Origin: Barthelona sp. PCE
Lineage: Eukaryota; Metamonada: BaSk clade
NCBI GenBank assembly: GCA_040285745.1
Contig: JAUFOR010000002.1
Span: 1,364,001-1,428,000 of the forward strand
Reading direction: 5' to 3'
DNA: 64,000 nt
Below the pieces are notes generated by a model that saw only the letters and a list, made by a program, of their open reading frames with translations, did not search any database and was not told the origin of the DNA. The translations under genes were made by a program, and so were the position numbers. Below are positions 49,601-56,929 of the stretch, piece by piece (the stretch's first letter is position 1; each line of letters begins with the position of its first letter).

Positions 49601-51603
49601 GCTTCTTCCTGGCCCGTTGCGTGCATGATATTGTTGCGCATGTCCTGCTGCAGCGAATGGACATTTGTAGCACCTGTATCAACGTGGATAACACGCTCAT
49701 CGACAGTATCCCACACGTGATCAACTATGTACCTGCTTGGATCATCTATGCACATGTCGATGAGTTGCGACGTTGTTACGTCAAAGACAAACAAACTAGG
49801 ACTCGTTGACACCGTCATTAACGCATCTGACAACCCGTCCTCGCTTCTGTATGACGACATGAATATGGAAACCAGAGAGAGCGTTTTGTTAAACCTGATA
49901 TCGAAGGGGACAGCGATCAGATCGTGGTTGAACGATCCCAGCCTTGTCAGAGTCATTGATGGGCTGTCGAACTGGAACAGCGCAAAGAAGCCAAGGTTCG
50001 TTAGAACCGCGAGTCTCGTCAAACCTTCATACGTACCTGCGCACATAATGGCGATCTGCCCGTCTTGCCTGTTGAGGGGCAGTGAGAAAACAACCTTCAT
50101 CTTATCCACTGAGAACAAATTGAGCATGCTGTCGTTCGCGTACGCAATGGTGTTGCTCTCCAGGAGGACCGCACACGAGCACCCCTGTTCAATATGCGTT
50201 GGGTCAGCCAACGTTAGTGACGCCGAGTTGATGCTGAACATGTAATGGATCATCTCGCTGTCGGTGACGCACAGTAGAGCTGTATCGGTGAGCGCAGCGT
50301 GCTGCAACCGGCCGTTGATCTCCAATGATGTTCGAATATCCGTATTAGTCTGCAACTGCAAAAGATTCGACTTGAGTTGATATAGAATTAACACGTTGTC
50401 TCCTCTGATCCACTTCTTAACGAGGCGTCGATTGAGCAAGACCATGAAAGAAATATTGGGAGTCCTGACAACAACAGCGTCTGTCTGATTCGTAGTTGTA
50501 AAGCACGTCAGTTGCAGAACCTGGCCAATATCAACGTCAATCCCAAGCGCCTCTGCCTCCTGCTTCAGGCTGACACAGGCGACCTCCTCCCAGTGGGTGA
50601 ATACAGACTTGAACCCTGTACTATTCTTCCAGATTAGCAGCTTACCTTCATTTGTACCTGCGAAAAGCATCGATTTTCGATCGTTGTAGTGTAGAGACAC
50701 GACGTGATCAGTGTTTGTGACGTTAAACAGCTGGAAAACAAAGTGTTCCTGATTCCGGATATTCCACACGCGGATATGCCTCTCGTTTGTGATTGTACAG
50801 AAGAGCTCCGGTGCCAACCAGAAAGCAGACGTGCACTTCACAGATTGAGCTGCTAACCGTGCACTTGAATTGTTTGAAATTGTTAACGATGTTGCGTCAA
50901 ACGATTCCCCATCATTATGGATCTCTATACTGTTAATATTAAGGTGCATGGATTCGCTGATGCTCACAATACAATGCTCTGATGAAACTGTACTGATGTA
51001 GTGACTGAAGAAGACCATATCCTCAACGTTGTACAGATGGATGACCTGATCGTTGTGCAACATATATATAGAACCTCCCTCCAGGCCAACAAGCAGAATA
51101 GGGCAGTCGCTGGCCATGTTAAATGCAGTACAGTCAACAGCCTGAATATACTTGATCTTCTCGTCAAATTTGTGACGGAGACGATCCTCAACAACTGTGT
51201 TTGTGATCTCAAAGACAGAAACATAACCCTTTTCACAGCCACTGATTAGAAAATCATGTGAGTGACATGTGAAAAAATCTAATACAGTAATCTTACCACG
51301 ATGCGCTTCTCCGTTCTCCCAATGCTGGTTTTCTGATATAAAGCGGAGTGTGAGTGTGCCTTCAAGCCAACCAATAGCAAGATACGCTTCGATAGGATGA
51401 AAAGCCAATTTCACACAATCTAATGGTCTGGAATATGTTAGATCGGGCATGAGTTGCCCGTCTTCCGTGTAGAAAAGAACCTTTCCACCAGATCCTACTG
51501 CAAAGAAAGGAAGATCCTTGTGGGACGCCAATTCTGTGATTTTCGCCTTACCAGCAGGAGCTGACAAAGGCTTTGTAAAAAAAATGGAACTCTTTAACGA
51601 CAT
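46618..51603 (-). CDS. IFT140: Intraflagellar transport protein IFT140
   Basis: 1661 residues; human IFT140 has 1462. A core subunit of the IFT-A complex, which drives retrograde transport and membrane-protein entry in cilia. The N-terminal ~650 residues hold two WD40-like propellers (MPDLTYSRPLDCVKLAFHPI, AIGWLEGTLTLRF, ITVLDFFTCHSHDFLISGCE, VWNIRNQEHFV). The C-terminal ~900 residues are TPR-like helical hairpins. Diagnostic matches to IFT140 are LSYYERANDIEKQVRVLC, NNELEKAVVLYSKAGFGERA, EEALELMVSKHVKMSEEMEE, CQRQGAFDKAAAYYTQAGD and ALESLMRTGNIKKIMRFAK, followed by an acidic tail. The start MSLKSSIFFTKPL is the first ATG in frame. A CTCCTTTTC element lies about 21 nt upstream. IFT122 and WDR19 are related alternatives, but the C-terminal pattern fits IFT140 best. 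Confidence 0.92.
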   Translation of the reverse strand: MSLKSSIFFTKPLSAPAGKAKITELASHKDLPFFAVGSGGKVLFYTEDGQLMPDLTYSRPLDCVKLAFHPIEAYLAIGWLEGTLTLRFISENQHWENGEAHRGKITVLDFFTCHSHDFLISGCEKGYVSVFEITNTVVEDRLRHKFDEKIKYIQAVDCTAFNMASDCPILLVGLEGGSIYMLHNDQVIHLYNVEDMVFFSHYISTVSSEHCIVSISESMHLNINSIEIHNDGESFDATSLTISNNSSARLAAQSVKCTSAFWLAPELFCTITNERHIRVWNIRNQEHFVFQLFNVTNTDHVVSLHYNDRKSMLFAGTNEGKLLIWKNSTGFKSVFTHWEEVACVSLKQEAEALGIDVDIGQVLQLTCFTTTNQTDAVVVRTPNISFMVLLNRRLVKKWIRGDNVLILYQLKSNLLQLQTNTDIRTSLEINGRLQHAALTDTALLCVTDSEMIHYMFSINSASLTLADPTHIEQGCSCAVLLESNTIAYANDSMLNLFSVDKMKVVFSLPLNRQDGQIAIMCAGTYEGLTRLAVLTNLGFFALFQFDSPSMTLTRLGSFNHDLIAVPFDIRFNKTLSLVSIFMSSYRSEDGLSDALMTVSTSPSLFVFDVTTSQLIDMCIDDPSRYIVDHVWDTVDERVIHVDTGATNVHSLQQDMRNNIMHATGQEEALVNADLDKLRNSLHRMKGTPASSMTTLQGASLDNESLAVLGLGSSYFFNRDIKTVSLSGNETAKTEVFTYFIVLGKAYFQDRFVPPLKTKDSMLFYGAVPSLFFISETKVRARPMRRRMVVGGAETSQREQVKSTDMVKLSLDSVYLKFFQSLASEPLNPTIIRLLLDFMHFISIKDVSKVRGLLSKPELKASKSLWFLLARICIKAKDLEILKFCLSHLKMSEVGYFSRFLQNYTTFYIADTTHLKTIQLGSIAVTLGFYDDALDIFKSVSAIDFYVLLLMMLNRFDEAIKFCKKNDRILLKSVLFRYSKLLFKQKRVEEAFKMLLESGFVELILPDIYASGDEELLNRVCEVLGKTTNVEVIIWLGMLKETIGDLSAALSYYERANDIEKQVRVLCRTKNFGLVEKILKDSGDRKGYYAYGKFLITYGESDLTRLDFESDDVIKPIETAVGNSERIPSLLENAHDLLLSPQAAGHSFQPDSLEMNSPIPVTPSITDKATDILQKNRRKAFECFIKAGVDSKALSLAIELGADAQEVFTLSLKSNSRLQRKAAQYFQENNELEKAVVLYSKAGFGERAATLCFKYDRLDLLESVGDISKNIRNLSGELADRLIQFYIEHGQKTKAATLLVQKQMLEEALELMVSKHVKMSEEMEEQMLQNPMLQSIPSDNSHQEQRSALLSSIALLCQRQGAFDKAAAYYTQAGDTMKALESLMRTGNIKKIMRFAKVSRDRKVYIKVASFLQLQDWQSDPSILKAIIKLFSKAKEWRRLCRFYVSCGGVEIDSYRNYEKGIKALIEGAKMLKKSDSSPPNMPWLIREIQAIKQFLTLKQHIINSTAGDPEAMMHVEELESLLMTIKSREIDVNLDDGPADLWNRNVLIHQGDLYGVLVYYYFRLEKNIPASLQLLKQMRQENIDIRQFINEEVVSEITTILQEQKRNAQAEVMVEEEEEPGTDVFTDTEEQRAPYLQNVVSELNVSVPSEYDIESHDPFDI

Positions 51604-52003
51604 GCGGTCAATCAAAGAGGTTAAGAAAAGGAGTAAAATACAAAAACAATTTACAAAGATTCAAATGCTGTTGTTTGGAACTGTAAGCCCAAAAAATTAA
51701 GTATCGATTGTCCTAGAGTACATTTTGGAACTGAGAGAACGAATGGGGTTAAGAAAACATAAAAGTTCTCTTTTTGACTGATTCAAATTAAATGTTTTCC
51801 GCAATCTGATGAATGCAAATAGGGGTCATACAGCACCTACATTGTGAAAACATACCTAAATAATTTTGATAGATAATCAAAAATCCAAAATGCTCCAATA
51901 ATAACTTTGAAATCGTCACAAACAGTGATCTTACTGTTAGATAACGTTTTAATACAACGCTTTCTTTTATTATAATAACATAATCATAAATATGCTATCA
52001 TAC
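51604..52003. other. Intergenic stretch upstream of IFT140
   Basis: 400-bp spacer between minus-strand genes. CTCCTTTTC on the minus strand at 51625-51633 is a candidate promoter element for IFT140. The rest is AT-rich; no coding frame or RNA gene supported. Confidence 0.5.
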
Positions 52004-52939
52004 TTATTCATAAGCAAAATCACTTACAACATCTTCAAAATCACTATCAGAATCTGAAGAGATCAATTCAAAAACTATAGGATTACCTTTTTCACTCTTT
52101 CTTGTTAATATCTCTAAATTAAAGGTAAAAAATATTTTTAAGAACTGTAAAATAAATAAAAATGATGAATTTAGGTTAAAATTAGATAAAAAATGAAATA
52201 CACTATATGTAAAAACCAACAAATTTAAATTTTTCGAAACTAACAACAATATTGTAAAAAATAATAATAATACGTTTAGAAAACGTAATATTCTAATATC
52301 TAAACTACTAATTCTGAGAATATCACTGAATAAAACATTAAAAGAATTGAAATAAAACATTATTACAATAGAAAATATTGCTGAAAACACCACTAATGGA
52401 TTTCTTACCGTTGAATCAACGTTCCATATTTTCACGAAGCAATTGAACAATATCAAAACCAGTACAGTTAATATAATGTTCGAAAAACTGAAGAAAATCA
52501 ATAAATCATTAAAAACACCAATTATTTCCATATTATTTTGATTTTTATCAAATGAAAATATAAAAAACAATTCAAAAAAATGATTAATCAGGATAAATGA
52601 ATATTGCAAAATCATTATCCATATTGATATTCTATAAACTATGAAATAACTGTAAAATTGCAATCTAAATGAAAATATTATTCCTAAAAGGCACATAAGA
52701 TCGGTAAAAATCAAAGATATTATCTCTAAAAAGTCCCTGAATTGAGAAGATAAATCAAGAAAAGAATAAGACGATGCAGAAAATATCAATGCTATTAAAA
52801 ACGAGAATAAAAGCACGCTTGCAAGGTGCGGGAAGAAATCTCGAGCTTTGTTTGTTGAACTACCATGCTTTTTGAGAACATAATCCTTGGGGATGCTGTC
52901 CTTCCTATTTTGAGTGCCAACGTGGGATTTCCTGTTCAT
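52004..52939 (-). CDS. Polytopic membrane protein, unknown, AT-rich
   Basis: 311 residues starting MNRKSHVGTQNRKDSIPKDY. A basic, polar N-terminus of about 38 residues is followed by roughly seven to eight hydrophobic segments very rich in Phe, Ile, Leu and Ser (ASVLLFSFLIALIFSASS, IISLIFTDLMCLLGIIFSF, IILTVLVLILFNCFVKIW, PLVVFSAIFSIVIMFYF, VLLLFFTILLLVS). An acidic serine-rich tail (SSDSDSDFEDVVSDFAYE) ends the protein and may be a phosphorylation or sorting region. Coding DNA here is clearly more AT-rich than in neighbours such as the mannosidase, partly because of Phe/Ile/Asn use. No family recognised; a lineage-specific receptor-like or transporter-like protein is possible. Confidence 0.75.
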   Translation of the reverse strand: MNRKSHVGTQNRKDSIPKDYVLKKHGSSTNKARDFFPHLASVLLFSFLIALIFSASSYSFLDLSSQFRDFLEIISLIFTDLMCLLGIIFSFRLQFYSYFIVYRISIWIMILQYSFILINHFFELFFIFSFDKNQNNMEIIGVFNDLLIFFSFSNIILTVLVLILFNCFVKIWNVDSTVRNPLVVFSAIFSIVIMFYFNSFNVLFSDILRISSLDIRILRFLNVLLLFFTILLLVSKNLNLLVFTYSVFHFLSNFNLNSSFLFILQFLKIFFTFNLEILTRKSEKGNPIVFELISSDSDSDFEDVVSDFAYE

Positions 52940-53177
52940 TTCATGAAACTCTGCCCCAGTCTGTTACAAAATTTTGTTGATAAGGAAAAAGAAACAATAT
53001 ACAAAAGGAAATATTCTTCTTCCAATTCCTAGCTTTAAATAGTCCACCAACCCACCGTTTTTTCATGATTTTCACCTCACAACAAGATCCAAAAATCATC
53101 TACATTGTTTTTACGAATAAGTACCTTTTCATCAATTTCTGTGCGACTCTACCGTTTTAAAGAGGCACAGTTTCACA

Positions 53178-56100
53178 ATGATTTTCAAAGCACAGTTTTT
53201 AGCAATTCTGATGCTTTTTATCTCTGTGGGTTTTGCTCAACAGACTATAAAAGCACATCTAATTGCACATACGCACAATGACCCGGGGTGGCTACGTTCC
53301 CTGAACGAGTACTACAATAGTGAGACGAAGCCAATCCTCAACAGTATCGTGAGCGCCTTAAAGAAGGATCCAAAGCGTAAGTTTAATTGGAACCCTGCTG
53401 TCTTCTTAGAGAAGTACTGGAACGATCTCAACGCACACCAGAAAGAAGAATTCCGTACGCTTGTACAAGAAAAACGATTCTGCATTGGCGGAGGTGGTTG
53501 GGTAGCAAATGATGAAGCAACTGTTGATTTACAGGGCATTGTCACGCAGTACACTAACGGCCACACATGGCTAAAGGATACCTTTGATATCGTACCGAAA
53601 TCAGCATGGCAAATTGACTCATTTGGTCATTCTTCATTCATGCCTTCTGTTCTCAGTCATATGAACATTCCGTTCATGGTTGGCAACAGGATTGACTTCC
53701 GCGTCCGTGATAGGTTGAAGGAACTCGGTTCTATGGAGTTTATATGGGAAGGTAATGATTTGCTCGGTAAGAAAAGTAGAATCGTTATTCATCTACTCTA
53801 CCATCACTATTCGTCGCCGGATGGCTTCGACTTCGAGAAGGGTTGGCACACAGTCACGGATTCGAACGTTCGTAACATGGCACACAATCTAGTTGAAGAG
53901 ATCAAGAGAAGAAAGGCAAAGTACCCCACTGACAATGTTTTGATTGTTGCAGGAGAGGATTTCCGATACAAGCATGCCGAAAAGCAGTTTGATAACTGGG
54001 ACAAATTGATCAAGTATATCAATTCTAACAAGAAGGAGTACAACGTTGAGATCGGTTGGAGTTCGCTTGAGGAGTACTATAAGGCTATTGTAGACTCGAA
54101 GGATAAGCTCCCTGTTGTAAGCTATGACTTTATGCCGTACATTTCCAGCGACGACTTCATCTGGACTGGCTACTATACCACTGCTCCTCGTCTGAAGGGG
54201 GTCATGCGTGAAGTGCAGGGTGCTCTGCGCACGACAGAGCACGCAGCCACCGTCGCACTTATGAAGGGCCACAAATCTATGCATGATTCCTTTATGAAGG
54301 ATATCGTCAACACTCGTAACCAAGTTGGTCTTGTCCAGCACCATGATGCGGCCACGGGTACCGCCAGGAAGCATGTGCGCGATGATTATGTGCACCGCCT
54401 TGGTGATTCTGTCAAGAAAACCGAGCAGGTCTCACGTGAGGCCGTCAGCGCTCTATTTAAGGGTTTTAAGGTCCATAACAAGAACGATAAGAATACTTGT
54501 GAGCACGGTATGATGTGCCCGGTTGTTGTACAGAACCCCATGGGGTGGAAGCGCAAGAACGTGGTGAGCATCAAAGTTGAAGCTGATAAGAAGTTCAAGG
54601 TCACAACGGAGACAGGCGTCAAGGTATCAAGCCAGTTCTGCCTAGGCCCTGATAACTGCTATGTTGAGTTTGTCGCTGAGGTTGTGGGCTTTGGATTCCG
54701 TACATATTTCCTGCAGCAAGACAGCGACACTACAACATTGAATCTCTCTGAGGTTCCCAACAAGAGCTCATTCAAGGTGGAGACCGAAGACATGGTTGTG
54801 CACTTTGGAAACCACGGTTTCATTAGATCAGTTGAGAACAAGCACCTCAATAAGGCCATAGATCTGGGAATGACGTACATGGAGTACTCGACACATAGAT
54901 CGGGTGCGTATCTGTTCAGACCAACGGGCGAGCCCCACGATCACCATGAGCTGGGCAACCTTCACAGCATGAAGCACGTTGAGACCGAGAACTTGCACAT
55001 TGTCAAGCTTGACAGATCATCTCTAAAAACTGAATTCCGCATTCCCAAGCGTGGATTTGCGATCCGTGTCCACACGACGCTCAGTGCTGGTTCTAACAAG
55101 GAGGTAATTATCAAGTTCAAGACTGATATCAATACGCAGAACAACTTCCACACTGACAACGGTGTGTCTCTCAAGGAGCGTGTCTGTACTAAGCAGAGTG
55201 GTCTCTATATCAGCTCTCAGTATTTCCCGTCAACAACGCAAACATCAATATACGGAGATCGCAACGGTCTTGTGCTTGGGTTCCGCCAACCCCATGGTGT
55301 TTCTCACCGTCACAAGGGTGAAGTAGAGGTTATGCTTCACAGAAACCTGAGACAGGATGATTCACTTGGTCTTGCCGAGGGTCACCGAGACCAGTCGACT
55401 GTGACTCTCAAGATGCTCGTCCAGCCTGTATGGACTCGTAAAGAGCAGGTTGTGAAGCCAGCAATGAGCTATTTCGATGAGTCCATGGACGTTTTCGATA
55501 TGAGATCTGCACTGTTGTTCAACAACCCTATGCGAGCACACCCAAGCTCCGATGCTTTCCCCTCGTTCGAAGCTTACCACCAAAGCCACCCCTTCTCGCT
55601 GTCGCCCATTGACGTGAGTGGTATCAGCCCCAACCTTCATATTTTCTCTTTCGACATCTTCAAGAAGGGTGATAACCCACAAATCGCACTTCGTGTACGT
55701 AACATCGCCCATAATAAGGGTGGAACTGCCACTCTGTCGATCAAGAACATGGTCACGCCACTTGGTAAGATCAAAGCTCTTAAAGAAGTCGGACTGAATC
55801 TCGTATCGGACCGTGAAGGCGATGTCAACGGTTATGTTCTCCCCGAAAGCGATGGCTATCTTCAGATTCCCAGCGGAATCAAGAGCGGTAGCAGAGGCAG
55901 CATCAAGCATCACAAGAAGGATATCAACCATCCTGCGCCTGATGCCATGCCCGTCTCAAACGGTGAGGTTTCCATCGCCCCGCAGGACCTGCGCGCATTT
56001 ATTATTACTGTAGAGCCTCACTTTAGTGGGAAGCCCGATACTGGAATCGGTGGAATCACACCTGAGCCTACGCATCCGGTCCAGCCAACGGAGCCTACGC

Positions 56101-56378
56101 AACCCACGCATCCGGTCCAGCCAACGGAGCCAACACAGCCCACGGAGCCCTCACACCCTGAACCCACGCAACCAATGACCGGAGACGTGTTGGTCCACAT
56201 CCCCCCTCATCCTAGTTTGAAGCAAGAGGTAACGGGGCAGACTAAGGGAATGATCACGGCTGACATGATCATCGCCACCCTCCTCAGTGTGGGTGCAATG
56301 CTTGCTCTGAGTCTTATGTTTGTTTTGTTCAGGACAAGTGCACAGCATTCAAAGAAGCAAGAGAAATTCACTCTTTAA
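53178..56378 (+). CDS. Class II alpha-mannosidase (GH38), membrane-anchored
   Basis: 1066 residues. GH38 enzymes trim alpha-mannose in lysosomes or Golgi. A signal peptide spans residues 1-20 (MIFKAQFLAILMLFISVGFA). Zinc and catalytic motifs are HLIAHTHNDPGW (His31, His33, Asp35) and WQIDSFGHS, with nucleophile Asp147. GGGGWVANDEA and VQHHDAATGTARKHV are also family signatures. The middle and beta-rich C-terminal domains follow to about residue 960. Unusually, the end carries a Pro/Thr/Glu repeat stalk (PTHPVQPTEPTQ), a membrane helix (IIATLLSVGAMLALSLMFVLF, about 1030-1050) and a short basic cytosolic tail ending KKQEKFTL. This makes a type I membrane protein, unlike soluble lysosomal mannosidase or type II Golgi mannosidase. 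The final 11 bp overlap the convergent EF-hand gene. Confidence 0.95.
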   Translation: MIFKAQFLAILMLFISVGFAQQTIKAHLIAHTHNDPGWLRSLNEYYNSETKPILNSIVSALKKDPKRKFNWNPAVFLEKYWNDLNAHQKEEFRTLVQEKRFCIGGGGWVANDEATVDLQGIVTQYTNGHTWLKDTFDIVPKSAWQIDSFGHSSFMPSVLSHMNIPFMVGNRIDFRVRDRLKELGSMEFIWEGNDLLGKKSRIVIHLLYHHYSSPDGFDFEKGWHTVTDSNVRNMAHNLVEEIKRRKAKYPTDNVLIVAGEDFRYKHAEKQFDNWDKLIKYINSNKKEYNVEIGWSSLEEYYKAIVDSKDKLPVVSYDFMPYISSDDFIWTGYYTTAPRLKGVMREVQGALRTTEHAATVALMKGHKSMHDSFMKDIVNTRNQVGLVQHHDAATGTARKHVRDDYVHRLGDSVKKTEQVSREAVSALFKGFKVHNKNDKNTCEHGMMCPVVVQNPMGWKRKNVVSIKVEADKKFKVTTETGVKVSSQFCLGPDNCYVEFVAEVVGFGFRTYFLQQDSDTTTLNLSEVPNKSSFKVETEDMVVHFGNHGFIRSVENKHLNKAIDLGMTYMEYSTHRSGAYLFRPTGEPHDHHELGNLHSMKHVETENLHIVKLDRSSLKTEFRIPKRGFAIRVHTTLSAGSNKEVIIKFKTDINTQNNFHTDNGVSLKERVCTKQSGLYISSQYFPSTTQTSIYGDRNGLVLGFRQPHGVSHRHKGEVEVMLHRNLRQDDSLGLAEGHRDQSTVTLKMLVQPVWTRKEQVVKPAMSYFDESMDVFDMRSALLFNNPMRAHPSSDAFPSFEAYHQSHPFSLSPIDVSGISPNLHIFSFDIFKKGDNPQIALRVRNIAHNKGGTATLSIKNMVTPLGKIKALKEVGLNLVSDREGDVNGYVLPESDGYLQIPSGIKSGSRGSIKHHKKDINHPAPDAMPVSNGEVSIAPQDLRAFIITVEPHFSGKPDTGIGGITPEPTHPVQPTEPTQPTHPVQPTEPTQPTEPSHPEPTQPMTGDVLVHIPPHPSLKQEVTGQTKGMITADMIIATLLSVGAMLALSLMFVLFRTSAQHSKKQEKFTL
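56064..56155 (+). repeat. Tandem repeat coding the mannosidase stalk
   Basis: Two near-identical ~36-bp units share CGCATCCGGTCCAGCCAACG, followed by a degenerate partial unit. They encode Pro/Thr/Glu repeats (HPVQPTEPTQPT). In-frame unit length means copy number could vary without breaking the gene. Confidence 0.85.
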
Positions 56379-56901
56379 CCGTGTTCTTAGTAAATAGGTA
56401 CTTAAATTCACTTAAGCTAATGGCGCCGCGATGTGCAGTGTCGAGTTCGTCAAAAATTAATGAGAGATAGTCTTTGGTAAGATGGGGGCAAAACTCTTGG
56501 GCAACTGAAACAAAGTTGTTTTTTGATATAAACCCTGAAGTGTCCACATCAACCGCCTCGAACACAGCCTCGATCGCTGAATCTTTTTCCTGACGTTGCT
56601 GGTACTTAACTACAAGATTACGGAAACGATGATAGGTCATCCCCTGATGCCCGTACGCATCAACAATAGCTTCTAGCTCGTATTCATGAAGCTTACACCC
56701 TGTGCACTCCATGTAAGCCAACAAGAACTGCTGTAAAGAGAGATACCCCTTATTATCCTCATCGTATGCATTAAAAACGCCCATTATCCTTGCTAAAACT
56801 GCATCTCCTGGCTCCAGATGGTCATAAATAGACGCATCATTTGACATTGCAAGCAAAGAACTTGATAATTCGTTATACAACCTCTTACCTTCTTTCATCA
56901 T
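56368..56901 (-). CDS. EF-hand calcium-binding-like protein, 177 residues
   Basis: Start at tandem ATGs (MMKEGKRLYNELSSSLL); ends in TGA. The four-helix-pair layout resembles calmodulin-like and centrin-like proteins. EF loops are partly degenerate: AYDEDNKGYLSLQQF is a good candidate (D-E-D-N-K-G-Y-x-S), VDVDTSGFISKNNF is canonical-looking (D-V-D-T-S-G-F-I-S-x-x-x), ELDTAHRGAISLSEF is weaker, and DAYGHQGMTYHRF is non-binding. Similar proteins act in axonemes, basal bodies and kinase regulation. No myristoylation signal. The start codon lies 28 bp from the divergent gene at 56930, and the 3' end overlaps the mannosidase coding sequence by 11 bp. Specific function unknown. Confidence 0.85.
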   Translation of the reverse strand: MMKEGKRLYNELSSSLLAMSNDASIYDHLEPGDAVLARIMGVFNAYDEDNKGYLSLQQFLLAYMECTGCKLHEYELEAIVDAYGHQGMTYHRFRNLVVKYQQRQEKDSAIEAVFEAVDVDTSGFISKNNFVSVAQEFCPHLTKDYLSLIFDELDTAHRGAISLSEFKYLFTKNTVKE

Positions 56902-56929
56902 TTTCCAACACACTGTAACCTTGAATGTG
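56902..56929. promoter_or_regulatory. 28-bp divergent promoter
   Basis: The whole distance between the opposed ATGs of the EF-hand gene and the orphan at 56930. Both 5' leaders must be extremely short or begin within the neighbouring coding region, unless one start is further downstream. Contains GTAACCTTGAATG but no full CCCTTT element. Confidence 0.55.

Noticed and set aside
51800-51862. CTGATGA box and ACATACCT sequence resembling C/D snoRNA or U1 5' end
   Set aside because: No matching D box at proper distance, no terminal stem, and U1 features beyond the 8-mer are absent.
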